NCBI RefSeq assembly: GCF_014251375.1
Contig: NZ_CP059187.1
Location: 62,001-126,000, forward strand
Source of the DNA: Blattabacterium cuenoti
GTDB taxonomy: Bacteria; Bacteroidota; Bacteroidia; Flavobacteriales; Blattabacteriaceae
Direction: 5' to 3'
Length of the DNA: 64,000 nt
Shown in pieces: positions 57,152 through 64,000 of the stretch. The position numbers were made by a program, and so were the translations under genes. Numbering within the stretch: the stretch's first letter is position 1; each line of letters starts with the position of its first letter. Below the pieces are notes generated by a model. The model ran no database searches and was not told where the DNA came from. It saw only the letters and a list, made by a program, of their open reading frames with translations.

Positions 57152-57924
57152 AACTCCAACTTTATCGTCCTATTTGTTTCTTTGATATAGAATCTACAGG
57201 AATAAATATTGGAAAAGATAGAATTATAGAAATATCTATATTAAAAATATTTCCAAATGGAGATCAAGAAGACAAAACTTGGCTTATATTTCCTGAAATC
57301 CCTATTCCTCCGCAATCAACATCTATTCATGGAATTACAGATGAAGATGTAGCAGGAAAATTACCATTTAAAGATGTTGCGATATATATTTTTAATATGA
57401 TTGAAAATACTGATTTAGCAGGATATAATTCTAATAGATTTGATATACCAATTTTAGCTGAAGAAATGCTTCGTGCAGGAATATCTTTTGATATAAAGAA
57501 ACATAATACAATAGATGTACAAGTCATATTCCACAAAATGGAACCTAGAACCCTTTCTGCAGCTTACAAATATTATTGTAGAAAAAATTTAATTAAAGCT
57601 CATAGTTCTAAAGCAGATACATTTGCTACATATGAAATTTTGCTAGCACAATTAGAAAAATACAAGGATTTGAAAAAAGACGTTAAAAGTTTAAATCAAT
57701 TTTCACATCAAAAAAACATCGCCGATCTTGCTGGTTTTATAAAAATAGATGAAGAAGGAAATGAAATATTTAACTTTGGAAAATATAAAGGAGAAAAAGT
57801 TTTAGAAATTTTCGATAAAGACCCTAATTATTATGGGTGGATACAGAATTCAGATTTTCCTTTATACACTAAAAAAATATTAAAAAATGTTAAATTAAGA
57901 AAATTTAATAAAAAAAATAACTAA
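57148..57924 (+). CDS. 3'-5' exonuclease, DnaQ/epsilon-like
   Basis: A DEDDh exonuclease of 258 residues. Exo I is FFDIESTGINIGKDRIIEI, Exo II is LAGYNSNRFDIPIL, and Exo III is AHSSKADTFAT with the His-x4-Asp arrangement. The C-terminal ~60 residues carry a small domain (FNFGKYKGEKVLEIFDKDPNYYGWIQ) found in Bacteroidota exonucleases of this type. It may proofread DNA polymerase III or act in repair. It is coupled to pssA and overlaps htpG by 4 bases tail to tail. Confidence 0.88.
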   Translation: MKLQLYRPICFFDIESTGINIGKDRIIEISILKIFPNGDQEDKTWLIFPEIPIPPQSTSIHGITDEDVAGKLPFKDVAIYIFNMIENTDLAGYNSNRFDIPILAEEMLRAGISFDIKKHNTIDVQVIFHKMEPRTLSAAYKYYCRKNLIKAHSSKADTFATYEILLAQLEKYKDLKKDVKSLNQFSHQKNIADLAGFIKIDEEGNEIFNFGKYKGEKVLEIFDKDPNYYGWIQNSDFPLYTKKILKNVKLRKFNKKNN

Positions 57925-59765
57925 TTTTGAATTAAATCTTCTAATTTTTTCTCTATAAAAAGAGTTAGATTTTTTCCCTTTAATAAATTTTTTGATAAAA
58001 GAGTTAAATTCAAAGCTTCTTGAATGAGTTTTTTTCTTTCCCCCTCTGTAGAGGTCAATATTTTTTTCATTAAAATATGATTCGTATTGACAATCAATTT
58101 ATAAAATTTTTCTTGATCATTTTTTTTTTCTTTTCCTAAAAAATTTATTTCTTTCATTCTCCTTACAAATTCAGGAATAATAATTAAAAAAGGAAAATAT
58201 TTTTTGGACAAATTTTCTAATTGAACAGAGAATTTATATTCTTTTATTAAATGGGGGGTTAGAAAATTTTTTAAATTTTCTTTTTCTTTTTCTGAAAGTT
58301 CTGAATAGTATTTTTCCTCTTTTTTATCAATTAGTTTGTCAATATGATCTGAATCTACACGAACAAAAGAAATATCTCTATGAGAAAATTCTAGTTTTTG
58401 TATTAAGTGAACTGTAAGAGGACTATCTAAAATTAAAATTTCATAAGATCTATTTTCTGCATCTCTAATATAACTATATTGTTTTTCTTTATCAGAAGTA
58501 TAAAGAAAAATGATTTTTCCTTCTTTATTTTTTTGAAAATTTTTTATTTTTTCCTTAAATTCATCAAAAGTAAAATAAAAATTTTTTATAGTAGAATAAA
58601 TGAAAAATTTTTTAGCTTTTTCAAAGAAATTTTCCTCACTTATCATCCCATATTCTACAAAAATTTTTATATATTTCCACTTTTTTTGAAAGATTTCTCT
58701 TTCTTTTTTTAACATAGAATCAAGTCTATCGGATACTTTTCTTGTTATATATTTTGATATATCCATTACAGATGGATCTGATTGTAAATGAGTACGTGAT
58801 ACATTAAGAGGAATGTCGGGGGAATCTATAACGCCTTTCAATAAACTTAAAAAATCTGGAACTAATTTTTCTAAATTATCTGTAATATAAACTTGATTTT
58901 GATATAAACGAATTCCATTTTTTTGAAAATCAAGTTTATATTCTATTTTAGGAAAATATAAAATACCTGTTAATCGAAAAGGATGATCTATATTCAAATG
59001 AATCCAAAATAAAGGATCTTCCACTTGTTCTGGATATAATTCATGATAAAAATTTAAATAATCTTTATCCTTTAAATGAAAAGGACTTTTTTTCCAAGAA
59101 GGAGAAGTATTATTAATGAGAATATCTTTTCCATTTTCTTCAAAAAAATATATTTTTTCTGGAATAAATTTACAATATTTATAAAGTAATTTTAAAATAC
59201 GATCGTGTTCTAAAAATTCTTTGCTTTCTTCATTAAGAAACAAAATAATTTCTGTTCCTCTCTCTCTTTTTTCTGTCTCTTTCAGAGAGAATTTTGGCGA
59301 TCCTTCACAGGACCAAAAAACGGAATATGAATCTTTTTTATAAGATTGAGTGAATATCATTACTTGACTTGCCACCATAAAAGAAGAATAAAAACCTAAT
59401 CCAAAATGTCCAATAATAGAATCAGATGAGAGATTTTTTTTATATGTTTGAATAAACTCTTCCGCTCCAGAAAAAGCAATTTGATTAATATATTTTTCTA
59501 CTTCTTCTTTAGTCATACCAATTCCATTATCAATAATATGAATAGTTTTCTTTTTTTGATCTATTTTAATTTTGATTTTAAAATCATCTTCACACAAATC
59601 CTCATTTATCTTACCTAACTTTGCTAAAGTTTTTAATTTTAAAATAGCATCAGTCGCATTGGAAACAAGTTCTCGTAAAAAAACTTCTTGATCTGAATAA
59701 AGAAATCTTTTAATAATAGGAAAAATATTATCTGAAGTAACACGAATTTTATTATCATTTTCCAT
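57921..59765 (-). CDS. htpG: Molecular chaperone HtpG (Hsp90)
   Basis: A dimeric ATP-dependent chaperone. The GHKL nucleotide pocket is seen in FLRELVSNATDAILKL, IIDNGIGMTKEE and GHFGLGFYSSFMVA. The middle domain has the catalytic Arg in NVSRTHLQSD. The C-terminal dimerisation part is diverged and Lys-rich. The 614 residues are close to the E. coli length. It stands alone, transcribed leftwards. Confidence 0.94.
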   Translation of the reverse strand: MENDNKIRVTSDNIFPIIKRFLYSDQEVFLRELVSNATDAILKLKTLAKLGKINEDLCEDDFKIKIKIDQKKKTIHIIDNGIGMTKEEVEKYINQIAFSGAEEFIQTYKKNLSSDSIIGHFGLGFYSSFMVASQVMIFTQSYKKDSYSVFWSCEGSPKFSLKETEKRERGTEIILFLNEESKEFLEHDRILKLLYKYCKFIPEKIYFFEENGKDILINNTSPSWKKSPFHLKDKDYLNFYHELYPEQVEDPLFWIHLNIDHPFRLTGILYFPKIEYKLDFQKNGIRLYQNQVYITDNLEKLVPDFLSLLKGVIDSPDIPLNVSRTHLQSDPSVMDISKYITRKVSDRLDSMLKKEREIFQKKWKYIKIFVEYGMISEENFFEKAKKFFIYSTIKNFYFTFDEFKEKIKNFQKNKEGKIIFLYTSDKEKQYSYIRDAENRSYEILILDSPLTVHLIQKLEFSHRDISFVRVDSDHIDKLIDKKEEKYYSELSEKEKENLKNFLTPHLIKEYKFSVQLENLSKKYFPFLIIIPEFVRRMKEINFLGKEKKNDQEKFYKLIVNTNHILMKKILTSTEGERKKLIQEALNLTLLSKNLLKGKNLTLFIEKKLEDLIQN

Positions 59766-59844
59766 AAAACAATGTGAATTTTATTTTTTTTACGACTCTC
59801 CCATTTAAATTTAAAGAACAACAAACAAATAATAAATAATAATG

Positions 59845-60807
59845 TCAGTCATAAATTTCTTGGGGATAAGAAAAAAAAGAATCAATAAATGTTTTTCCAT
59901 CAAATTCTTTTAAATCTTGTATTTTCTCACCTATTCCAAGATATTTTATCGGAATTTTGAATTGATCCATTATTCCTATAACCACTCCGCCTTTAGCTGT
60001 TCCTTCTAATTTTGTTAGAATTAGAGAAGAAACTTTTACAAAATATGTAAACTTTTTGACTTGTTCAAAAGCATTTTGTCCTGTAGAACTATCCAAAACA
60101 AGCATGGTTTCATGAGGAGATTCGGGGATAATCTTTTTCATAACTCTGCTCATTTTAGAAAGCTCTTCCATAAGCCTCATTCTATTTTGTAATCTTCCAG
60201 CTGTATCTACTAATACAACATCTATATTTTTAGATTTTGCAGATTGTAAAGTATCATACGCAACAGATGCTGGGTCTGCATGCATATGTTGTTTGATTAA
60301 TGGGACATTAGCGATATCTGCCCATATTTCAAGTTGATTAATAGCTGCAGCACGAAATGTATCTGCAGCTCCTATGATCACATTGAATCCTTTTTTTTTT
60401 AAAAGAAATGCTAATTTTCCAACCGTAGTCGTTTTTCCTACACCGTTTACTCCAACCATCATAATGACATATGGTTTTTTTTCATTTTTTATTTTTCGTT
60501 CTAAACGTTCATTTTTTATTTCAATAAAAAGAGATTCAATTTCCTCTTTCAGGAATTTATAGATTTCTTGTGTATTCTTGTATTTTTCTTTTTGAACTCT
60601 TTTTTCAAGATTTCTGATAATCTTTACAGTAGTTTTCGTTCCTATATCTGAAGATAATAATATGTCTTCTATATGATCAATAAAATCTCTGTCTAACTTA
60701 GATTTTCTAAGAAATAGATTCCTTAACCTAGAAAAAAAAGACTCTTTTGTTTTCTCTAATTCACGATTAAATGTTTTTTTTACTTCTTTCTTTTTGTTAA
60801 AAAACAT
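59845..60807 (-). CDS. ftsY: Signal recognition particle receptor FtsY
   Basis: A GTPase that docks ribosome-SRP complexes at the membrane. The NG domain is complete: GVNGVGKTTTVGKLA, DTFRAAA, DTAGRLQN and TKLEGTAKGG, ending in LGIGEKIQDLKEFD. The acidic A domain is missing, so at 320 residues it is a minimal form. It begins inside the end of the DUF4295 gene (11-base overlap) and completes rpmB-rpmG-DUF4295-ftsY. Confidence 0.95.
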   Translation of the reverse strand: MFFNKKKEVKKTFNRELEKTKESFFSRLRNLFLRKSKLDRDFIDHIEDILLSSDIGTKTTVKIIRNLEKRVQKEKYKNTQEIYKFLKEEIESLFIEIKNERLERKIKNEKKPYVIMMVGVNGVGKTTTVGKLAFLLKKKGFNVIIGAADTFRAAAINQLEIWADIANVPLIKQHMHADPASVAYDTLQSAKSKNIDVVLVDTAGRLQNRMRLMEELSKMSRVMKKIIPESPHETMLVLDSSTGQNAFEQVKKFTYFVKVSSLILTKLEGTAKGGVVIGIMDQFKIPIKYLGIGEKIQDLKEFDGKTFIDSFFSYPQEIYD

Positions 60808-60979
60808 TCTTTATTTTTTCATTTTTTTTGGAAAAAAAATCTTTTACTTTATCTTCAGTTAAGATTTTATTTTCAAAAGTATAAAATCCGGATTTTTTAG
60901 ATTTTATTATTCGAATAGCCAAAGTCATTTTTTTTGATATTTTTTTTTTATTTTCTACAATATTTTTATTTTTAGGCAT
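60797..60979 (-). CDS. DUF4295 family small basic protein
   Basis: A 60-residue Lys-rich protein with the family core AIRIIKSKKSGFYTFENKIL followed by VKDFFSKKNE. DUF4295 proteins are encoded between rpmG and ftsY across Bacteroidota, as here. Size, charge and context suggest a ribosome-associated protein; a direct role is not proven. Confidence 0.85.
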   Translation of the reverse strand: MPKNKNIVENKKKISKKMTLAIRIIKSKKSGFYTFENKILTEDKVKDFFSKKNEKIKNVF

Positions 60980-60998
60980 ATCTATTTCTTTGTTTCTA

Positions 60999-61181
60999 TT
61001 ATTTAATTTCTTTGTGAAGAGTATACTTTTTCAGTATTCTATTGTATTTCTTCAATTCTATTCTTTTTGGGGTATTTTTTTTATTTTTTGTAGTTATATA
61101 CCTAGAACAACCAGGAATACCGCTTTTTCTTTGTTCAGTACATTCCAATATCACTTGAATTCTATTTCCCTTTTTTCCCAT
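60999..61181 (-). CDS. rpmG: 50S ribosomal protein L33
   Basis: A 60-residue protein with [18 protein letters not shown] and [21 protein letters not shown] split by YITT; the match to bL33 is clear over the full length. Only one or two cysteines remain, so it is the zinc-free form. It lies 6 bases after rpmB and 19 before the DUF4295 gene. Confidence 0.93.
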   Translation of the reverse strand: MGKKGNRIQVILECTEQRKSGIPGCSRYITTKNKKNTPKRIELKKYNRILKKYTLHKEIK

Positions 61182-61187
61182 TGGAAT

Positions 61188-61445
61188 TTAAATTTTTCTA
61201 ATTTTTTTAATTTTCTTATACTTGTTATAATTGAAACGTTTTAATGCGTTTTCAATTCCAATTTTATTAATCAACTTGATAGCAGATGTGCAAATTTTTA
61301 ATGTAATCCATTTATTCTCTTTTATTAAGAAAAAACGTTTTTTACATAAATTTATATTGAAACGACGTTTTTTTTTGTTATTAGCGTGAGAAACTTTATT
61401 TCCAAACAGAGCTTTTTTTCCAGTCAATTCACAAATTTTTGACAT
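61188..61445 (-). CDS. rpmB: 50S ribosomal protein L28
   Basis: The bL28 protein: [20 protein letters not shown] at the start, then [15 protein letters not shown] and a basic tail. I begin at the ATG at 61445, which gives the family's usual N-terminus; the longer frame to 61502 adds a non-conserved leader. It is the first gene of the operon leading to ftsY. Confidence 0.94.
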   Translation of the reverse strand: MSKICELTGKKALFGNKVSHANNKKKRRFNINLCKKRFFLIKENKWITLKICTSAIKLINKIGIENALKRFNYNKYKKIKKIRKI

Positions 61446-61533
61446 AATTATAAATTTCTCTTTATTTTTATCTTTTGTAAGATAGATAAAATCACACAAC
61501 ACACAAAAATTATCTTTTCAAAAAAAAAGAATA

Positions 61534-62238
61534 ATGTCAGGACATAGTAAATGGTCAAATATACAACATCGAAAATCAAATAAAGATTTTATAAAATCTA
61601 AAAAATTTTCTAAAATTATTAAAGAAATTTCTATTGCAGTTAAAGAAAAAAATAAAACTTCATTTCGTTTAAAAAATGCAATACTCAATGCAAAATCAAT
61701 TAACGTTCCTAAACAGACTATAGAAAGAACAATTCAAAAAGCTTCAAAAATTAAAAAAAATTATAAAAATCTAAGTTTAGAAGGACAAATTCACGGAATC
61801 AGTTTGATTATAGAATGCATAACAGATAATAGTGTTAGAACAATTTCCAATATAAGAACTTTTCTTAATAAAAAAGGCGGAAGATTATGTCACAATGGAG
61901 AGATCATTCATTTATTTAATAGAATAGGAATTTTTTCTATCAGAAAAAATGATATCCATTTTTCTCTGGAAGATTTTGAACTGATGTTAATAGATTTTGG
62001 AGCTAAAGATATTTTTAAAGAAAAAGAGAAGGTATCTATCTATACAGATTTTGAATATTTTGGTTCTATGAAAAATAATTTAGAAAAATTGAAAATACCT
62101 CACCTGTATCAAATTAAACGTATTTCTATACAGCAGAAAAAAAATATTACAAAAGAAAACGAAAAAAAAATATTAAATTTAATTGAAGTACTTGAGAAAA
62201 ATGAAGACATTCAAAATGTTTACTCTAATCTAATTTGA
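61534..62238 (+). CDS. yebC: YebC/PmpR (TACO1) family protein
   Basis: A 234-residue protein starting with the near-invariant MSGHSKWSNIQHRK. The three-domain YebC fold is supported by the middle motif NVPKQTIERTIQKA and GGRLCHNGEIIHLF, where the canonical GGxLGxxGSVxxxF is diverged. Members act in transcription regulation and, by more recent work, in translation of difficult proline stretches. It lies 22 bases before rnpB on the same strand. Confidence 0.92.
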   Translation: MSGHSKWSNIQHRKSNKDFIKSKKFSKIIKEISIAVKEKNKTSFRLKNAILNAKSINVPKQTIERTIQKASKIKKNYKNLSLEGQIHGISLIIECITDNSVRTISNIRTFLNKKGGRLCHNGEIIHLFNRIGIFSIRKNDIHFSLEDFELMLIDFGAKDIFKEKEKVSIYTDFEYFGSMKNNLEKLKIPHLYQIKRISIQQKKNITKENEKKILNLIEVLEKNEDIQNVYSNLI

Positions 62239-62260
62239 TTTGATTGAAAAAAAATAAAAA

Positions 62261-62561
62261 AGTAAGACGTCCTATCGCATTTTTTTTTTCAAAAATAAGA
62301 AATGAGGAAAGTCCGGACACCATAGAGCAGTACAATGGGTAACTCCCATACACCGAAAGGTGAGGAATAGTGCAACAGAAAGAAAGTACAGTTTGGCTGT
62401 AGTGAAATCATGTAAACTCTGTACGGTGAAATGCCATGTATACCGGGAACAACTGGCTCGGTTGATTGCCCCCCCGGTGGGTAGGCAGATAGAGATTTAG
62501 GGTAACCTATATCCTAGAAAAATGATAGGTATAAAAACAGAATCCGGCTTATAGTCTTACT
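62261..62561 (+). ncRNA. rnpB: RNase P RNA
   Basis: The catalytic RNA that trims tRNA 5' ends. The conserved 5' core GAGGAAAGTCCGGACACC (62303 on), ACAGAAAG in the middle, and the 3' segment AATCCGGCTTAT are all present. The ends AGTAAGAC (62261-62268) and GTCTTACT (62554-62561) pair to form helix P1, which sets the limits. The RNA is small, as in other Bacteroidota symbionts. tRNA-Ser begins only 5 bases after it. Confidence 0.93.
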
Positions 62562-62566
62562 TTTTT

Positions 62567-62653
62567 GGAGAGATGGCCGAGAGGACTAAGGCGCACGTCT
62601 GGAAAGCGTGTACACAAAACAAAGTGTCAAGGGTTCGAATCCCTTTCTCTCCG
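62567..62653 (+). tRNA. tRNA-Ser (anticodon GGA)
   Basis: A class II tRNA: acceptor GGAGAGA pairs with TCTCTCC, discriminator G, anticodon loop CTGGAAA with GGA, a long variable arm (GTGTACACAAAACAAAGTGTC region) and T-arm GGGTTCGAATCCC. The CCA end is not encoded. It follows rnpB directly. Confidence 0.95.
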
Positions 62654-62666
62654 CAAATGTTTTTTT

Positions 62667-63827
62667 TCAGTTTTCTATGTCTTTGAATTTTTTTTCAATC
62701 AAATTTTTTCTTACTCCAATCACTTTATCTATATCCTTAGACGCTGCTTTCAATTTGTCTTGTGCTTGATAAAGCAAAGATCCAAATTTTGTAAATTCTT
62801 TTTTTACAGTTTCTAAAATTTTCCATACTTCAGAAGTCCTTTTTTGAATTGCTAAAGTACGGAATCCTATTTGTAAACTATTCAACATAGCCGCTAATGT
62901 AGATGGTCCTGTAATGATTATTTTATATTTTCTTTGCAATTCTTCTAATAAACTTGAATTCTTAACAATTTCCGCATATATTCCTTCAAAAGGTAAAAAA
63001 AGAATAGCAAAATCGGTAGTATGTGGAGGATCGATATATTTATCTTTAATCTCTTTAGACATTTTTTTAAGTACAGATTCCATATTTTTTTTAGCTATTT
63101 CTATATTTTTTTTTTCTCCTTGATTATAAGCGTTTTGTATTTTTTCATAAGTTTCTTTTGGAAATTTCACATCAATTGGTAACCATATTACATTCCCATC
63201 TCCAAGACCGGGGAGTTTAATTGCGAATTCTACTACACAATTTGTTCCCGATTTAGTAATTACATTACATGCATATTGATCTGGTGATAAAATTTGTTGT
63301 AAAAGCATTGAAAGTTGCATTTCACTAAAACTACCACATATCTTTACGTGATTTAAAGTTCTTTTAAGAGAGCTGACATCTTTTGACAAATTTTTCATTT
63401 TTCCTAATCCTTCTTGCAAAAAAAATAATTGATTTCCAATTATTTCGAATGATTTTCCTAAATGAGTATTCAAGGATTTTTGTAGTTTTTCATTGACATT
63501 TCCTCTTATTTCCTCAAGTTTTTTTTCTGTTATATCAACAAGCTTTTCTTGTTCTTTATGAAAAAAATTTAATTTATTAGATTGATTTTCAATATAAAAA
63601 TGTATTTTTTTCTCTATAGAATCTTGAAAATCTTTTATAGATTGTATAAGTCCGTCTTTTACTTCTTTAAAAGAATCTATGAGTTCTCTTTTTTCATATT
63701 GGAATTCTTTTTGTATTTCATTTTTCTGATTTCTAGATTCTTCTTTAAAAAGAAATTCAAATTTTTTGAAAAAAAAGAAAAATATTATAAAGAAGGAACA
63801 CAAAAAAAGTCCCAAAAGATAATACAT
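62667..63827 (-). CDS. rmuC: DNA recombination protein RmuC
   Basis: A 386-residue protein with an N-terminal membrane helix (residues 2-20), a long coiled coil (about 30-150) and the RmuC nuclease-like core: ILSPDQYACNV, VEFAIKLPGLGDGNVIWLPIDVKFP with the PD-(D/E)xK-type acids and Lys, and LFLPFEGIYAEI. RmuC limits inversions at repeats in E. coli; its biochemical activity is not settled. It is convergent with tRNA-Ser. Confidence 0.93.
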   Translation of the reverse strand: MYYLLGLFLCSFFIIFFFFFKKFEFLFKEESRNQKNEIQKEFQYEKRELIDSFKEVKDGLIQSIKDFQDSIEKKIHFYIENQSNKLNFFHKEQEKLVDITEKKLEEIRGNVNEKLQKSLNTHLGKSFEIIGNQLFFLQEGLGKMKNLSKDVSSLKRTLNHVKICGSFSEMQLSMLLQQILSPDQYACNVITKSGTNCVVEFAIKLPGLGDGNVIWLPIDVKFPKETYEKIQNAYNQGEKKNIEIAKKNMESVLKKMSKEIKDKYIDPPHTTDFAILFLPFEGIYAEIVKNSSLLEELQRKYKIIITGPSTLAAMLNSLQIGFRTLAIQKRTSEVWKILETVKKEFTKFGSLLYQAQDKLKAASKDIDKVIGVRKNLIEKKFKDIEN

Positions 63828-63956
63828 AAGTTTAATAGAGTGGTTTTTTGTTTTTTTGAAACAAAAGGAAAATAGTTAATAAGATAACAACAGTTTGGTT
63901 TTGGTTCAAACTCAGACTCCCTCACATATACACATAAACATGAACATGAAGTCAAA

Positions 63957-64000
63957 TAGCGGGAATAGGACTCGAACCTATGACCTTCGGGTTATGAGCC
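63957..64000 (-). tRNA. tRNA-Met (anticodon CAU), incomplete, initiator-like
   Basis: The 3' half of a tRNA whose 5' half lies beyond the window. On the minus strand it reads GGCTCATAACCC, giving anticodon CAT. The three C residues after the loop are those expected for the GGG/CCC anticodon stem of the initiator tRNA. The T-arm is AGGTTCGAGTCCT and the acceptor strand TCCCGCT with discriminator A. The type cannot be settled without the 5' half. Confidence 0.8.

Noticed and set aside
62565-62816. 83-codon plus-strand frame
   Set aside because: It consists of tRNA-Ser sequence and the antisense of rmuC.
1-64000. Mobile elements, CRISPR arrays or a novel defence cluster
   Set aside because: No transposase, integrase, repeat array or cas-like gene is seen; all larger frames belong to core families.

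Overview
The window is a very A+T-rich, gene-dense stretch of a Bacteroidota (Flavobacteriia-type) chromosome. It looks like a reduced endosymbiont genome, most probably Blattabacterium, the cockroach and termite fat-body symbiont. Four things point there: flavobacterial gene families and gene orders (alternative complex III actABCDEF; an ATP synthase cluster lacking beta and epsilon; TPR-ribH-mutL-rhomboid; mutY-gldE; rpmB-rpmG-DUF4295-ftsY); retained amino-acid synthesis (ilvDBNCA, dapB); few spacers and many overlapping genes; and no insertion sequences, phage genes, integrases or CRISPR arrays. The genus assignment is inference, because no 16S gene is present.

Layout: 1-5671 holds the clpC 3' end, nth, a DUF3127 protein, a band-7 protein, sufT and a pair of M16 peptidases. 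5825-13898 is alternative complex III (quinol to cytochrome c). 13923-16446 is a KtrAB-like potassium system. 16684-21692 carries tsaB, nadE, folE, cysS and a cystathionine enzyme. 21865-26821 is atpBEFHAG, followed by trpS, grpE-dnaJ and mnmA. 31386-37554 is the branched-chain amino-acid operon ilvDBNCA. Then come tRNA-Leu(GAG), dapB, lepB, and the leftward block rhomboid-mutL-ribH-TPR, gldE and mutY.

46282-48158 holds an HU-like gene, a 30-codon basic protein gene, an eroded RNase G/E pseudogene and tRNA-Leu(UAG). 48169-56415 carries gltA, a GHMP kinase, fabD, tatD, fumC, divIC, mnmG and ybeY. 56441-63827 carries pssA, an epsilon-type exonuclease, htpG, ftsY, DUF4295, rpmG, rpmB, yebC, RNase P RNA, tRNA-Ser(GGA) and rmuC. 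An incomplete tRNA-Met closes the window.

Together these genes give a respiring cell (quinol oxidation, proton-driven ATP synthesis, citrate synthase and fumarase) that makes branched-chain amino acids and part of lysine, with basic translation, tRNA modification, protein export and folding, and a small DNA repair set. I found no convincing undescribed multi-gene system. The most informative observations are reductive: an rng pseudogene with recognisable pieces from both ends of the protein, a ribH gene whose start is separated from its body by out-of-frame poly-A tracts, an Nth without cysteines, and an rnpB gene five bases from a tRNA gene.
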